Below are positions 17,646 to 27,273 of a stretch of DNA of 64,000 nucleotides, piece after piece. The stretch covers positions 1-64,000 of the forward strand of contig JAAEQD010000013.1 in NCBI GenBank assembly GCA_024231855.1, in the 5' to 3' direction. The position numbers and the translations under genes were made by a program. Source of the DNA: Candidatus Zixiibacteriota bacterium (lineage in GTDB: Bacteria; Zixibacteria; MSB-5A5; UBA10806; 4484-95). The stretch's first letter is position 1. Every line of letters begins with the position of its first letter. The notes beneath the pieces were generated by a model. That model searched no databases and had not been told where the DNA came from. It worked only from the letters and a program-made list of their open reading frames with translations.

Positions 17646-18920
17646 TTACCCCAGTTCGTAAACCGTCTTCCCCGCCACAATCGTCCGCGCTACTCGGCCG
17701 GTTAGCTCCTTGCCGATATAGGGCGAGTTCTTCGATAGGGAGTGGAAAGCGTCCTCGGTGACCGTCCATTGAATTTTGGGATCGATGAGCGTGATGTCGG
17801 CGGCGGCGCCGGTATCGAGGGTGCCGGCCGGGATGTTGAGAATTCGGGCCTGGTTTAGTGACATCATCTTTATGGCGTCGAGCCAGGTGATTCTGTTTTT
17901 GGCGATCAATTCGGTCGAGACAAGACCCACCGAGGTTTCCAGACCGATCATGCCGGGTGGCGCGTAGTCGAATTCGAGCTGCTTCTCATCGTAGGCGTGA
18001 GGCGCGTGGTCGGTGACTATGCAATCGAACAAACCGGCGGCTATGCCTCTTCTGATAGCTGTTCTGTCTTTTCTTGTGCGAAGCGGCGGATTGACTTTCA
18101 TATTTGTGCTGTAGCCTTTTAACAGCTCATCGTGAAGGGTGAAATAGTGAGGGCAGGTTTCGGCAGTAACCGGTAATTTTTTCTTTTTGGCATTTTTGAT
18201 CAGCTCTACCCCACCGGCGGTGGAAACATGTGCCAGATGGACCGGCGCGCCGGTGTATTCGGCCAGCATTATCTCGCGGGCGATCATCAAATCCTCGGCG
18301 ACTCTGGAGATTCCGCCCAGACCCAGCTTGGTTGAAGCATACCCTTCATTGATAACGCCGTTATCCGCCAAATCTGCATATTCGCAATGAGAAATCGGTA
18401 TAACATCGAGCATCTTGCAATATTCCATGGCCCGGCGCATAATCGTGCCGTTCTGGATTCCGGCGCCATCATCGGAGAAAGCAACCGCGCCGGCATCTAT
18501 CATATCGCCAATCTCGGCCAGCTCTTGCCCTTTCTGGCCTTTTGTCAGTGTGCCGATCGGATAGACATTGACGACCGCCTTTCGGGCTTTATCGATGACG
18601 AATTTGATCGCTTCCTGGTTATCGAGAGGTGGATCGGTATTGGGCATACAGGCTACTGAGGTAAAGCCTCCGGCGGCGGCGGCTCTGGCGCCCGATTCGA
18701 TGGTCTCTTTATATTCGAAACCGGGTTCACGGAAATGCACATGCATATCGACCAGGCCCGGACAAACCAGCAAACCGGTCGCGTCAATATCGCCTTTGGG
18801 CGAGTTCTTGCTTTTTATAACCTCGGCGATCTTGCCATTTACGACTTTTACAGCCCCCGGCCCGAAATAGCCATCCACCGGATCGACTATGGTGCCGCCT
18901 GATATAATGAAATCACTCAA
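17646..18920 (-). CDS. pyrC: Dihydroorotase (class I)
   Basis: Third enzyme of de novo pyrimidine synthesis, 424 aa, which fits class I PyrC. The zinc motif 'DMHVHFREPG' is at about residues 58-67, further ligands are in 'HCEYADLADN' and 'LAHVSTAGG', and the catalytic Asp is in 'CIVTDHAPHA'. It is the last gene of pyrR-pyrB-pyrC, its start overlapping the pyrB stop by 8 nt. Confidence 0.96.
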   Translation of the reverse strand: MSDFIISGGTIVDPVDGYFGPGAVKVVNGKIAEVIKSKNSPKGDIDATGLLVCPGLVDMHVHFREPGFEYKETIESGARAAAAGGFTSVACMPNTDPPLDNQEAIKFVIDKARKAVVNVYPIGTLTKGQKGQELAEIGDMIDAGAVAFSDDGAGIQNGTIMRRAMEYCKMLDVIPISHCEYADLADNGVINEGYASTKLGLGGISRVAEDLMIAREIMLAEYTGAPVHLAHVSTAGGVELIKNAKKKKLPVTAETCPHYFTLHDELLKGYSTNMKVNPPLRTRKDRTAIRRGIAAGLFDCIVTDHAPHAYDEKQLEFDYAPPGMIGLETSVGLVSTELIAKNRITWLDAIKMMSLNQARILNIPAGTLDTGAAADITLIDPKIQWTVTEDAFHSLSKNSPYIGKELTGRVARTIVAGKTVYELG

Positions 18921-19845
18921 TGATCTTCGCTCCTCCGCTAAGAAGGTATAACACCGCCATCCTGACAGCGACGCCGTTGGTCACCTGGGGCAGGATCACG
19001 GAATCCGGACCATCGGCAACCTCTGATGATATTTCCACGCCCCGATTCATAGGTCCGGGGTGCATGATAGTGAAGTTTTTATTTAGATATTTCAAACGCT
19101 CTTTAGTGATACAAAATCTGTTAGAGTACTCGCGAAGCGATGGCAACAAACCGGATGACTGCCTTTCTTTCTGCAAGCGCAGAATATTGACCACATCCGC
19201 GCCCTCCATAGCTTCCTCGATTCGCGTATACACATCGATACCCATTTTCTCCACCTCAAAAGGCAGAAGTGTACTGGCGCTACAGACGGCTACGCTGGCA
19301 CCCATGGCTTTCAGGCCCCAGATATTCGATCTGGCAACTCGGGAATGCTTTATATCGCCGACTATCAACACGCGCAGGTCTTTGATTTGGCCGTATTTTT
19401 CCCGCATCGTATAGATATCCAAAAGGCCCTGGGTGGGATGTTCATGACAGCCGTCGCCGGCGTTGATAACCTGTGAATCGCAGTTCTGCGACACAAATAA
19501 AGCTGTGCCGGAAACCGAATGGCGCATAACGATCATGTCGATTTTCATCGCCTCGATATTCCAGATCGTATCCAGAAGGGTCTCCCCTTTGACTACCGAG
19601 GAGCTAGCCTTGGCGAAACTCACCGAATCGGCCGACAGCCTTTTTTCGGCTAGCTCGAATGATATTTTTGTCCGTGTGGAAGGTTCGAAAAACAGATTGA
19701 GGACCGTTATATGACGCAAAGTCGGTACTTTCTTGATTGGTCGCGAGAGGATCTGTTTTAATGTAACGGCCGTATCGAATATCAGGTTAAGCTCATCGGC
19801 CTTTACGCCCTGGAGGCCCAGAAGATGACGTGATCTAAGCTTCAA
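18913..19845 (-). CDS. pyrB: Aspartate carbamoyltransferase catalytic subunit
   Basis: Joins carbamoyl phosphate and aspartate, 310 aa. 'FFEPSTRTKISFELAEKRL' is the carbamoyl-phosphate site near residues 52-70, 'HPTQGLLDIYTM' and 'HPGPMNRGVEI' are the other conserved active-site strands. There is no pyrI (regulatory subunit) nearby; regulation is more likely through PyrR. It overlaps pyrR by 4 nt and pyrC by 8 nt, so all three are translationally coupled. Confidence 0.97.
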   Translation of the reverse strand: MKLRSRHLLGLQGVKADELNLIFDTAVTLKQILSRPIKKVPTLRHITVLNLFFEPSTRTKISFELAEKRLSADSVSFAKASSSVVKGETLLDTIWNIEAMKIDMIVMRHSVSGTALFVSQNCDSQVINAGDGCHEHPTQGLLDIYTMREKYGQIKDLRVLIVGDIKHSRVARSNIWGLKAMGASVAVCSASTLLPFEVEKMGIDVYTRIEEAMEGADVVNILRLQKERQSSGLLPSLREYSNRFCITKERLKYLNKNFTIMHPGPMNRGVEISSEVADGPDSVILPQVTNGVAVRMAVLYLLSGGAKIIE

Positions 19846-20393
19846 TGTTTATCTCCCCCGTTTTCCTGTTGAAGAATTACACTATCCTCGCCATCTTTTT
19901 CTTTGAGTTTCACGATCACGTTTTCAGCCTGGTAAGTTTGCAATTGGATAGCCACGTAATCGGCCCTGATCGGCAATTCGCGGTGGCCCCTGTCGATTAG
20001 CACCGCCAGTTGAATACCTTTGGAACGGCCGTAATCGGTAAGCACATTCAAAGCTGCCCGGACCGTGCGGCCCGTGAAAAGGACATCATCAACCAATATG
20101 ACAGTTTTGCCATCGATTGAGAACATCAGGTTGGATTTCTGGATAATCGGTTGTTCCAGCCTGATCTGGACGTCATCGCGATACATGGTGATATCGATAT
20201 CTCCGACCGGCGGCTCGATTTTCTCGATTCGCTTGATCGCCTTGGCCAACCGTCCGGCCAGATAAGCTCCGCGAGTCCTGACACCGACTATCACCATTTC
20301 CTCGGCGCCCTGATTGTGTTCGAGTATTTCATAGGCAATCCGATCAATTGACCGGGCGATGCCTTTTGAGTCCATAATTTTAGTATCAGCCAT
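19842..20393 (-). CDS. pyrR: Bifunctional pyr operon regulator / uracil phosphoribosyltransferase
   Basis: PyrR, 183 aa. The PRPP-binding motif is 'VILVDDVLFTGRTVRAAL' (residues about 95-112), 'GVRTRGAYLAGRLA' and 'VLIDRGHRELPIRADYV' are typical. In Firmicutes it binds pyr mRNA with UMP and promotes attenuation, and it also has UPRTase activity. It is the first gene of the operon and sits just behind a terminator hairpin (20404-20427), the arrangement expected for self-attenuation. Confidence 0.95.
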   Translation of the reverse strand: MADTKIMDSKGIARSIDRIAYEILEHNQGAEEMVIVGVRTRGAYLAGRLAKAIKRIEKIEPPVGDIDITMYRDDVQIRLEQPIIQKSNLMFSIDGKTVILVDDVLFTGRTVRAALNVLTDYGRSKGIQLAVLIDRGHRELPIRADYVAIQLQTYQAENVIVKLKEKDGEDSVILQQENGGDKH

Positions 20394-20403
20394 CTGTTTT
20401 CCT

Positions 20404-20427
20404 AAAAAAAAAGCCCGAAAAAGGGCT
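20404..20427 (-). terminator. Terminator in the pyrR leader (attenuator candidate)
   Basis: On the minus strand AGCCC, a six-base loop, GGGCT and at least eight T residues, ending 10 bases before the pyrR ATG. It lies between the promoter and the gene, so it must be read through for pyr expression. That makes it a transcription attenuator. Confidence 0.75.
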
Positions 20428-20448
20428 ATATTCTATTTGCTCTAATGA

Positions 20449-20461
20449 TCCCATTCTGGGA
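20449..20461 (-). promoter_or_regulatory. Possible PyrR-binding hairpin
   Basis: The minus strand reads TCCC-AGAAT-GGGA at the start of the predicted pyr transcript. The TCC(C)AGA part recalls the PyrR-binding loop of Bacillus, but the match is partial and it sits almost at +1. Confidence 0.35.
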
Positions 20462-20466
20462 GTTCT

Positions 20467-20495
20467 TTAATAAGGCGGTTTTGACGGTTTGTCAA
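20467..20495 (-). promoter_or_regulatory. Promoter of the pyrRBC operon
   Basis: TTGACA (20490-20495), exactly 17 bp, TATTAA (20467-20472). Start of transcription is expected near 20460, giving a leader of about 65 nt that includes the terminator hairpin. Confidence 0.75.
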
Positions 20496-20522
20496 GCGGA
20501 AAATTGGGATGTCCCAATTATT

Positions 20523-21617
20523 TTATTTCAGCAATGTGATTTTGATATTTTTACTATTATTTGCTGTAAATAATTGGGCAAAATAGATACCGGTTGGATA
20601 TTGATCAGCATTCCAAGTCAGGCTGCGTTCGCCAGCGGGCATTGCATCATCAAAAATAGTAGCTACTCGTTGGCCGAGGAGGTTGTAGATATTGATTGAG
20701 ATATGTTGAGTTTCAGGTAAGCTAAATGTGATCGTGGTCGCGGCGTTAAACGGGTTAGGGTAGTTTTGATTTAGTTCAACTATTGCAGGTAGTTGCCGGT
20801 TGTTTTCTCTGATAGATGTCGGTTCTACCTGGACAAAATTGATCGTGTGGCCGTAGAATATCGGCACGGCCAGGTTGTTGTCATGCTTATTGTAGAAAAT
20901 ATCCGCCGGCGAAGCGTTGTGGCTGGAAATCAGATCGGGCCCGATACTGAAATCATAGTTGAATCGGTAGACCGAGTTCGTGCCCCAGGACGAGACATAG
21001 TAGTTACCCTGCAGATCCCTGGTTAAACCATCGAGAATATCCATAGTTGTTGCTCTGATATAATACACCGATGAGTCTGCCAGATTCACCGCCTGTATCG
21101 GCGAGTTATTTCTGGCTGATACGAGTACCAATCGATTGTTGGTCTCATCGAAAACCATACCGTTGGGTACATTTAGACTGGTGCTGGCGAATACTGTTGA
21201 ACCCTCGCCGTTTATTGGCGCCCGTATGATGACATGAGCCTGCGGATCGGAAATATAAAGGTTACCAGAATTATCCGAGGTTATATCATTTAAAAGCAGA
21301 ATGTCAGGGATAGACCGATTCATAACCTCATCGCCGGTATGCAGGTTGTAACCTCTGACCCCCTCATCCTGGCAGGCCGCGTAAAGGCTATCGCCGACGA
21401 TACATAGGCCGGCGAAATCGCCGCTACCCGAAACGAACAGGCTCTGCACGCCGTTTGAGTCGATTTGAACGATCCTGCCGTTACTCCAATTCGATACCAG
21501 ATAACGACTGTAAAGCGAATCATAAACAGCACTTTCAGGATTGCTCAGGTATTGGGCGGATGCTGATTGACATATGATCAATGCAATTACAATGATAAAC
21601 AATAGATTTTTGCGCAT
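20523..21617 (-). CDS. Secreted beta-propeller (SMP-30/NHL-like) protein with type IX sorting domain
   Basis: Secreted protein, 364 aa. Signal peptide residues 1-21 ('...ICQSASAQ'). Residues about 25-270 form repeated strands of an SMP-30/NHL-type propeller: 'GDFAGLCIVGDSLYAACQDE', 'NLYISDPQAHVI', 'VPNGMVFDETNNRLVLVS', 'LDGLTRDLQGNYYVSS'. Residues about 285-364 are a type IX secretion (Por) sorting domain: 'NQNYPNPFNAATTITFSLPE', 'INIYNLLGQRV', 'YPTGIYFAQL'. This domain is removed at the cell surface in Bacteroidetes-like secretion. No T9SS core gene is in the window. The ligand of the propeller is unknown. Confidence 0.88.
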   Translation of the reverse strand: MRKNLLFIIVIALIICQSASAQYLSNPESAVYDSLYSRYLVSNWSNGRIVQIDSNGVQSLFVSGSGDFAGLCIVGDSLYAACQDEGVRGYNLHTGDEVMNRSIPDILLLNDITSDNSGNLYISDPQAHVIIRAPINGEGSTVFASTSLNVPNGMVFDETNNRLVLVSARNNSPIQAVNLADSSVYYIRATTMDILDGLTRDLQGNYYVSSWGTNSVYRFNYDFSIGPDLISSHNASPADIFYNKHDNNLAVPIFYGHTINFVQVEPTSIRENNRQLPAIVELNQNYPNPFNAATTITFSLPETQHISINIYNLLGQRVATIFDDAMPAGERSLTWNADQYPTGIYFAQLFTANNSKNIKITLLK

Positions 21618-21727
21618 TTGGGCTCCTTTCGAACAAAATTATAGCTTCTATGTAAGGAAAATCGTTAACAGTAATTGAAGTGGGATTTATTTTAAAAGTA
21701 CCATTTTGATATTTTGAGAATGAGTAA

Positions 21728-22522
21728 CTACTCCTGCCCTGCTTTCATTTTCATGATTATCTCTATCCGGCGTTGATAGGCCTGGCGTCCCAGATCGCTG
21801 TCTGGTTCCAGTTGAGCGCATTGATCGAGATATTTGATAGCCTCATCATAGTGCTTCCGCTCGGCCCGGATTAATCCCAGACGGTACGCGGCTCGGGCGT
21901 GCGGACCTTTTGTTATAGCTTCGAGGAAATTATATTCGGCCATAACCGTGTCAGCAGCCATCAATTTCATTAAGCCCAAGCCATAAAAGCCATCGATATT
22001 GGATGAATCTATAGCTACTGCCAGAGTATAATACTGCGACGCAAAATCGAATTGATTCCAATTTTGATGGATTTTAGCCAATTTGATATAACTCCCAGGC
22101 TTCAGGTAACCGATCTGCTGGGCTCGATCATACCAGGCCATAGCTTCATCGTAATCCTGGTTTTCGAAATATATATCGCCAATAATCTGATAAGGATTGG
22201 AATCGCCGGGATTAAATATAATGGCGCCTTCATAATATGTTACGGCGCTATCAGATTCATTGAGTTGTTCGAAACATTCAGCCATACTTATATATAATCG
22301 TGAATCTTTATCATCGATTTTGAGCGCCTTGCGGAATTCTCTGACTGCTTTATCATATTCGCCGGCAACCATTAACCTGATTCCTCTTTCGCGAAAACTC
22401 TCGAACCGGACGGGATCGGGCTTGGCACCACATCCGGTAAGGATAATTAAAAATATGCTTATAGCGGTCAAGATTGACAGCATATTTCGCGTGAAAAATG
22501 GGCCATAAGTTAATTCAAACAT
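21728..22522 (-). CDS. TPR-repeat lipoprotein
   Basis: Predicted lipoprotein, 264 aa. An ATG at 22522 has AGGAGAGG nine bases upstream; the hydrophobic segment then begins at residue 14 and ends in lipobox 'LTGC'. At least five TPR units follow from residue 45 ('GIRLMVAGEYDKAVREFRKA', 'DSRLYISMAECFEQLNESDS', 'YQIIGDIYFENQDYDEAMAW', and later ones up to 'KHYDEAIKYLDQCAQLEPDS'). Such proteins act as scaffolds, in periplasm or outer membrane; the partner is unknown. It lies between the T9SS-cargo gene and the divergent ilvE unit. Confidence 0.85.
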   Translation of the reverse strand: MFELTYGPFFTRNMLSILTAISIFLIILTGCGAKPDPVRFESFRERGIRLMVAGEYDKAVREFRKALKIDDKDSRLYISMAECFEQLNESDSAVTYYEGAIIFNPGDSNPYQIIGDIYFENQDYDEAMAWYDRAQQIGYLKPGSYIKLAKIHQNWNQFDFASQYYTLAVAIDSSNIDGFYGLGLMKLMAADTVMAEYNFLEAITKGPHARAAYRLGLIRAERKHYDEAIKYLDQCAQLEPDSDLGRQAYQRRIEIIMKMKAGQE

Positions 22523-22692
22523 ATCATTGAACCTCTCCTAAATCATTACAATATTTATAATATATGCAACTTTTGGGGGATATATCAATATATTTAATTG
22601 AATTTGGCGGCTGCGGATTTTAGTTGCTATAAGTCGCCGCACCTTATTATATTGCGGATTGCAAACAGAATAACCGATTTAATGGAGGGTCT

Positions 22693-23616
22693 ATGCCTTT
22701 TAATAAAACCGAAAAGATCTGGATGAGCGGAAAATTCGTAAATTGGGATGATGCCAATATCCATGTTCTATCACATGTTGTTCATTATGGCTCGGGGCTT
22801 TTTGAGGGCGCTCGGTGCTATAAAACCCCCAAGGGTCCAGCTATTTTCCGTTTAAAAGAGCATACTACGCGTCTTTTCAACTCCAGTAAAATCTATCGTA
22901 TTGAAATTCCTTTTTCTGAGGATGATATTAATAGCGCGATAATCGAAACTATTAAAATCAACAAAGTTGAGTCATGTTATATCAGGCCGCTGGTTTTTCG
23001 CGGCTATGACAGTCTGGGTGTTGATCCCACCGGCGTTCCGATTGAGGTGGCGATCGCGGTTTGGCCCTGGGGCCAATATCTAGGCCCTGAGGCGCTCGAG
23101 AAAGGCGTCTCTGTCTGTGTTAGTTCCTGGCGAAGAAACGCACCGGGCACGATGCCTGATATGGCCAAGGCTACGGCTAATTATATGAACTCCCAGCTCA
23201 TCAAACTCGAAGCGATCAATCATGGCTATGTCGAAGGGATTGCATTGGATGTCCACGGTCATGTTTCCGAGGGTTCAGGCGAGAATATCTTCATTGTCAG
23301 AGATGGCGCGTTGGTAACCCCGTCGTTTGGCTCCTCGATATTACCCGGAATTACGCGTAACACAGTTATCCGCCTGGCGCGGGATATGGGCTACAAAGTA
23401 ATCGAGGAGAGCATTCCACGAGAAGCTTTGTATATCGCGGATGAGGTCTTTTTCACCGGCTCGGCTGCCGAGATTTCGCCGATATCAACTATTGATGGGA
23501 TTCAAATCGGTATCGGCAAACGCGGCCCGGTTACCGAAAAGCTGCAGAAGGCGTTTTTCGGCATTTTTAAGGAAGGTTTCGATGATAAAAATAATTGGCT
23601 GACTTACGTCCAATGA
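22693..23616 (+). CDS. ilvE: Branched-chain amino acid aminotransferase
   Basis: Fold-type IV PLP aminotransferase for Leu, Ile and Val, 307 aa. 'HYGSGLFEGARCY' and 'FRLKEHTTRLFNSSKI' mark the N domain; the PLP Lys is in 'NSQLIKLEAINHGYVEGIAL', and the C domain has 'SEGSGENIFIVRDG', 'ILPGITRNTVIRLA' and 'FFTGSAAEISPI'. A GGAGGG precedes the ATG. It is the first gene of ilvE-rpiB-glyA, and its stop overlaps the rpiB start (ATGA). Confidence 0.96.
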   Translation: MPFNKTEKIWMSGKFVNWDDANIHVLSHVVHYGSGLFEGARCYKTPKGPAIFRLKEHTTRLFNSSKIYRIEIPFSEDDINSAIIETIKINKVESCYIRPLVFRGYDSLGVDPTGVPIEVAIAVWPWGQYLGPEALEKGVSVCVSSWRRNAPGTMPDMAKATANYMNSQLIKLEAINHGYVEGIALDVHGHVSEGSGENIFIVRDGALVTPSFGSSILPGITRNTVIRLARDMGYKVIEESIPREALYIADEVFFTGSAAEISPISTIDGIQIGIGKRGPVTEKLQKAFFGIFKEGFDDKNNWLTYVQ

Positions 23617-24053
23617 AGATATCTTTAGGCGCAGACCATCGGGGCTTTAAATACAAGGAGTTGATTAAGAAGCTGTTAACCGCGAAAGGGATATCATTCG
23701 AAGACTTCGGTACGTTATCCGAAGATAGCGCGGATTTTTCCGATTATGGAATAAAAGCGGCTGAAGCGGTAGCCAAAAAGGATGTAGATTACGGAATAGT
23801 AATTTGCGGTACCGGCAACGGCATGGCGATGGCCGCCAATAAAGTAAAAGGCGTCAGGGCCGGTTTGGCCAGCAATGTCGATATGGCCCGTCTGACACGA
23901 GCACACAATGATGCCAATGTCCTGGTGCTATCGGAAATGTTCACGCCGGAAAAACAACTGGCTGATATCATAAATGTTTTTCTCAATACCGAATTCGAAG
24001 GCGGCCGGCACGCCCGACGGATCGGCAAAATTATTGACTACGAACAAGGATAA
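23613..24053 (+). CDS. rpiB: Ribose-5-phosphate isomerase B
   Basis: Interconverts ribose-5- and ribulose-5-phosphate, 146 aa from the ATG at 23613 that overlaps the ilvE stop; an upstream TTG at 23595 would lengthen it but is unlikely. '[15 protein letters not shown]' has the phosphate-binding residues, '[20 protein letters not shown]' the catalytic Cys, and '[13 protein letters not shown]' the conserved C region. RpiB next to glyA is a common order. The related LacA/B isomerases are less likely here. Confidence 0.96.
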   Translation: MKISLGADHRGFKYKELIKKLLTAKGISFEDFGTLSEDSADFSDYGIKAAEAVAKKDVDYGIVICGTGNGMAMAANKVKGVRAGLASNVDMARLTRAHNDANVLVLSEMFTPEKQLADIINVFLNTEFEGGRHARRIGKIIDYEQG

Positions 24054-24058
24054 GCGAT

Positions 24059-25315
24059 ATGTCATATCTTAAAGATGTAGATCCCGAAATTTATGAGGCG
24101 ATACGCAACGAGGCTAAACGTCAACATGGCGGCCTGGAATTAATCGCGTCGGAAAACTTTGTTTCAGAAGCGGTGCTGGAAGCGCTGGGTTCGGTAATGA
24201 CAAACAAGTATGCCGAGGGTTATCCCAAATCTCGATATTATGGTGGCTGCACATTTGTCGACCAGGCGGAAATACTAGCTCGCAATAGATGTAAAGAGCT
24301 GTTCGGGTGCGAACACGCGAATGTTCAACCTCATTCTGGTTCACAAGCCAATATGGCAGTCTATATGGCGATGTTGACTCCCGGAGATACTGTTTTGGGC
24401 ATGAATTTATCGCACGGGGGCCATCTTACTCATGGCCATCCGATCAATTTCTCCGGCAAATTGTATAATATAGTGCCTTATAATGTTAACAAAAAAACCG
24501 AACAGATTGACTATGATGAACTTCAAAGCATAGCCAAAGAAAACAAGCCGAAAATGATTATCGCCGGCGCTTCGGCTTACCCCCGCTTCCTCGATTTCGA
24601 GAGATTCAAGGCAATTGCCGATGAGGTCGGAGCCTACCTGATGGTCGATATCGCGCATATCGCCGGCTTGATTGTCGGCGGCCTTCACCCCTCGCCAATT
24701 CCTTACGCCGATTTCGTGACCAGTACCACGCATAAGACTCTTCGGGGGCCACGCGGCGGCTTGATAATGTGCAAGAAGAAATATTGGAAGCCGATTAATC
24801 GTGAAGTTATGCCGGGTATTCAGGGTGGGCCATTGATGCATGTAATCGCCGCCAAAGCTGTGGCTTTTCAGGAGGCCATGCGGCCTGAATTTAAAGAGTA
24901 TCAGACTCAGGTGGTGAAAAACGCCGCTGCCCTGGCCGAGCACCTGCAAAATTATGGTCTTCACATAGTTTCAGGCGGCACGGATAATCATCTGATGCTG
25001 GTTAGTTTTATCGAGCAAGGTATCACCGGCAAAGAGGTTGAAGAAGCGCTTGAACAAGCAAATATCACGGTTAATAAAAACACAGTACCTTTCGATCCGC
25101 AGAAGCCGTTTGTTACATCCGGGATTCGAATCGGTACGCCGGCTATTACCAGCCGCGGGATGGGAGTCGAGGAGATGCGAGTAATTGCCGGATTTATCAC
25201 CGAGATAATTAAAAGCCTGGGTGATGAAAGCGTAATCAATCAGGTAAGGAATGATGTTAGCCAGCTTTGCGAGAAATTTCCGCTATATAGAAGACAGCGT
25301 AATGGGCGCGAATAA
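24059..25315 (+). CDS. glyA: Serine hydroxymethyltransferase
   Basis: PLP enzyme converting serine and tetrahydrofolate to glycine and methylene-THF, 418 aa. '[20 protein letters not shown]' is the substrate region, '[15 protein letters not shown]' the PLP phosphate contact, and '[17 protein letters not shown]' carries the PLP Lys. Starts 5 bp after rpiB and ends before a strong terminator. It links to the glycine cleavage genes at 54-59 kb. Confidence 0.98.
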   Translation: MSYLKDVDPEIYEAIRNEAKRQHGGLELIASENFVSEAVLEALGSVMTNKYAEGYPKSRYYGGCTFVDQAEILARNRCKELFGCEHANVQPHSGSQANMAVYMAMLTPGDTVLGMNLSHGGHLTHGHPINFSGKLYNIVPYNVNKKTEQIDYDELQSIAKENKPKMIIAGASAYPRFLDFERFKAIADEVGAYLMVDIAHIAGLIVGGLHPSPIPYADFVTSTTHKTLRGPRGGLIMCKKKYWKPINREVMPGIQGGPLMHVIAAKAVAFQEAMRPEFKEYQTQVVKNAAALAEHLQNYGLHIVSGGTDNHLMLVSFIEQGITGKEVEEALEQANITVNKNTVPFDPQKPFVTSGIRIGTPAITSRGMGVEEMRVIAGFITEIIKSLGDESVINQVRNDVSQLCEKFPLYRRQRNGRE

Positions 25316-25336
25316 AAGACATCAGAATATAAATTA

Positions 25337-25366
25337 AAGCCCCGCGATTATAAAATCCCGGGGCTT
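25337..25366 (+). terminator. Terminator after glyA
   Basis: AAGCCCC (25337-25343) pairs with GGGGCTT (25360-25366), extended inward by G-C and GAT/ATC pairs, then ATTT. It can also end minus-strand transcripts of the lipoprotein at 25442-25948. Confidence 0.7.
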
Positions 25367-25441
25367 ATTTGGTGGTATCGCTTATTGTAGTTTTTTGGGC
25401 TACACAGTATCAAGCATTTAATGCAATAATAAGCCGATTTC

Positions 25442-25948
25442 TTAGAAAACAGTCCACTCAACACGTATATGATTCGCCTCGCCGATAAAAACTCTAGGCG
25501 CATAAACCCAACCTTCATTAAATATGCGTGGAATAAATCTACCTTCCCAACCGGTCAAAGTAATTTTAAAATGCCCTGTAAATGAAGTAATCCTCATATC
25601 GCCACTTGACCACGCAATACAAATCCGGCCTCCGTTATTACCTTCAAGGGTAATTACACCATTCTCATCAACTTCGTATTCAAATATAGGTCTGATAATA
25701 CCTCTCATAGCAACGCTATCACATTCAAAAAAATTACCGCCAAGACACGCCGGGATATTCAAATCGCTGAAAAGATTGGCATCTATATCAGAAAGATCAG
25801 GAAAATCTCCATAATCGATTTTGCCCTGCTGCTCGATGATATCATTTTTCTCATTAACGGGATTGCTAGGATCACTGGTGTCGGAGCAACCCGCTAACGC
25901 GATCAAGCTAATGATCGCTGCCAGTATAAAGATTCTTTTAATTAGCAA
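25442..25948 (-). CDS. Hypothetical lipoprotein
   Basis: Predicted lipoprotein, 168 aa. I place the start at a TTG at 25948: AAGGAG lies six bases upstream and the protein then begins directly with a lipoprotein signal ('LIKRIFILAAIISLIALAGC'). Longer versions up to 26038 add 30 polar residues before the signal, which makes no sense. The mature part begins with a Ser/Asp/Pro/Asn-rich linker and then about 110 residues of predicted strands ('SSGDMRITSFTGHFKITLTG'). No domain recognised; the gene is single. Confidence 0.65.
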   Translation of the reverse strand: MLIKRIFILAAIISLIALAGCSDTSDPSNPVNEKNDIIEQQGKIDYGDFPDLSDIDANLFSDLNIPACLGGNFFECDSVAMRGIIRPIFEYEVDENGVITLEGNNGGRICIAWSSGDMRITSFTGHFKITLTGWEGRFIPRIFNEGWVYAPRVFIGEANHIRVEWTVF

Positions 25949-26424
25949 AACATACTCCTTTTCTGAGTGTTTTGGGTTAACGCTTAATTTCTCATCCTCA
26001 GAAATCAGGTTTTCGTAATAGACAATTTGTATAGTCAAAGTTGTTTAATACTATAGCCTATTAGAATTTCTTACAGACCTTGAAATGACCATGATACACC
26101 TCCTTGTTATAAAATCTTTCGTTTTTTGATCTGAATACATCTTTCCCGGGAGATCAGCATTCGCAACTGCCGTTATTTTATTGACGATTCGCGATCTTAA
26201 AGTAAAAAAATATTTTTCAATTTCTCGAACACTTCGTCTATAAATGTTAATGTTGTAACTGGATGATTTTCCGGGATTTCACAATAATCCGGCTATATTT
26301 ATGATGTCTTCTTAGTCTTATTTATTGCTAAAATATTCAATTACGAAAACGACATCGAGATCAGGAAATTGGTTTATGGGATCTGAAACAAGCGGTTTGA
26401 AGATTGTAGCTAAGATTTCTATTA
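25949..26424. other. Intergenic stretch without gene
   Basis: About 470 bp between the lipoprotein and the sigma-factor gene. AT-rich, no open frame with a ribosome site and no clear hairpin. It must hold the promoter of the lipoprotein gene (possibly near 26030, where TTGACT is seen on the minus strand without a good -10). Confidence 0.5.
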
Positions 26425-27204
26425 CTAACCGGGTACCTTCTTTTTAAGAACAGAGCCAGTCTTGATTGGAGTATTCAACCATTGAAAACCGTTTAGCCGC
26501 CGAACAGCATCCCAGGTGGCTTGATTGAGCGAGAGAAGTTTCTTAAGCGGCTTAAGGTGAGGCGAAATGATTTTCCGTACTTCATAAGGATATAAATTGA
26601 AAGCATTTCCGGCATCGGTTATAGATTTATATTTACCTTCCATAAGACCAATGATTATCGATTGAGCTTCGGAAGGCAAAACGATTAAAAACTTTTCCCA
26701 TTGCTCGAAGAATTCCCTGGCCAGCACAACGTGCTCCTCATCAGGATAAGAGTCCGGGATTAATTTTTCTAAGGCAAAAGCATTATCTTTTTCATTTGAG
26801 AATTTGGTTTTGTCGATTATATTTAAAAAAGGAATGGTGGCATTCTTAAATCGCTTCAGAAAATCCAGGGCTTTATTTCGGCCAATCGTATAACACCAGC
26901 TAAATAGCTTACCTTTCCTTGACCAACTGTATATATTCCTCAAGGCGCACTCCATGGCATCACCGACGATATCCTCGTAATCCTGATGATTTACATCAAG
27001 CCGGATCGAAGACACGCCTTTGCATATCCCCCGCGCCAATCGGCGATACAATTCATTTTCGATATCCCGATTGGGCACACTGGGAGCCTTATTGAGAAAT
27101 TCTTCGACTATTTCCCGGTCGGTAAGGTTGGTAGCTTTGGCTTGGTACGTTGTCGGTTCATGGTGCGGTTCGATCACATGTACCTGTTTTTTGTACTTGG
27201 TCAA
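26425..27204 (-). CDS. ECF-like sigma-70 family RNA polymerase factor
   Basis: Predicted alternative sigma factor, 259 aa. Region 2 is at about residues 72-118: 'DYEDIVGDAMECALRNIYSW' followed by 'WCYTIGRNKALDFLKRF', which matches the core-binding and -10 recognition helices. Region 4 is at about residues 175-225 ('LPSEAQSIIIGLMEGKYKSI', 'YEVRKIISPHLKPLKKLL'), weaker than usual. The N-terminal 60 residues and the 30-residue C tail are extra for an ECF factor (about 180 aa). Start is a TTG at 27204 with AAGGCGG upstream. No anti-sigma gene is recognisable; the two genes upstream on the same strand encode a small exported protein and a TPR protein. Confidence 0.65.
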   Translation of the reverse strand: MTKYKKQVHVIEPHHEPTTYQAKATNLTDREIVEEFLNKAPSVPNRDIENELYRRLARGICKGVSSIRLDVNHQDYEDIVGDAMECALRNIYSWSRKGKLFSWCYTIGRNKALDFLKRFKNATIPFLNIIDKTKFSNEKDNAFALEKLIPDSYPDEEHVVLAREFFEQWEKFLIVLPSEAQSIIIGLMEGKYKSITDAGNAFNLYPYEVRKIISPHLKPLKKLLSLNQATWDAVRRLNGFQWLNTPIKTGSVLKKKVPG

Positions 27205-27273
27205 CGTGCCGCCTTTATTTTATGCTCTAAGCAGGTTTAGTTTTGCACAAACATGTTGTACGATTTATTATCG

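Noticed and set aside
22540-22692. Riboswitch upstream of ilvE-rpiB-glyA
   Set aside because: Only weak GC-rich pairing, and no match to glycine, SAM or T-box landmarks.
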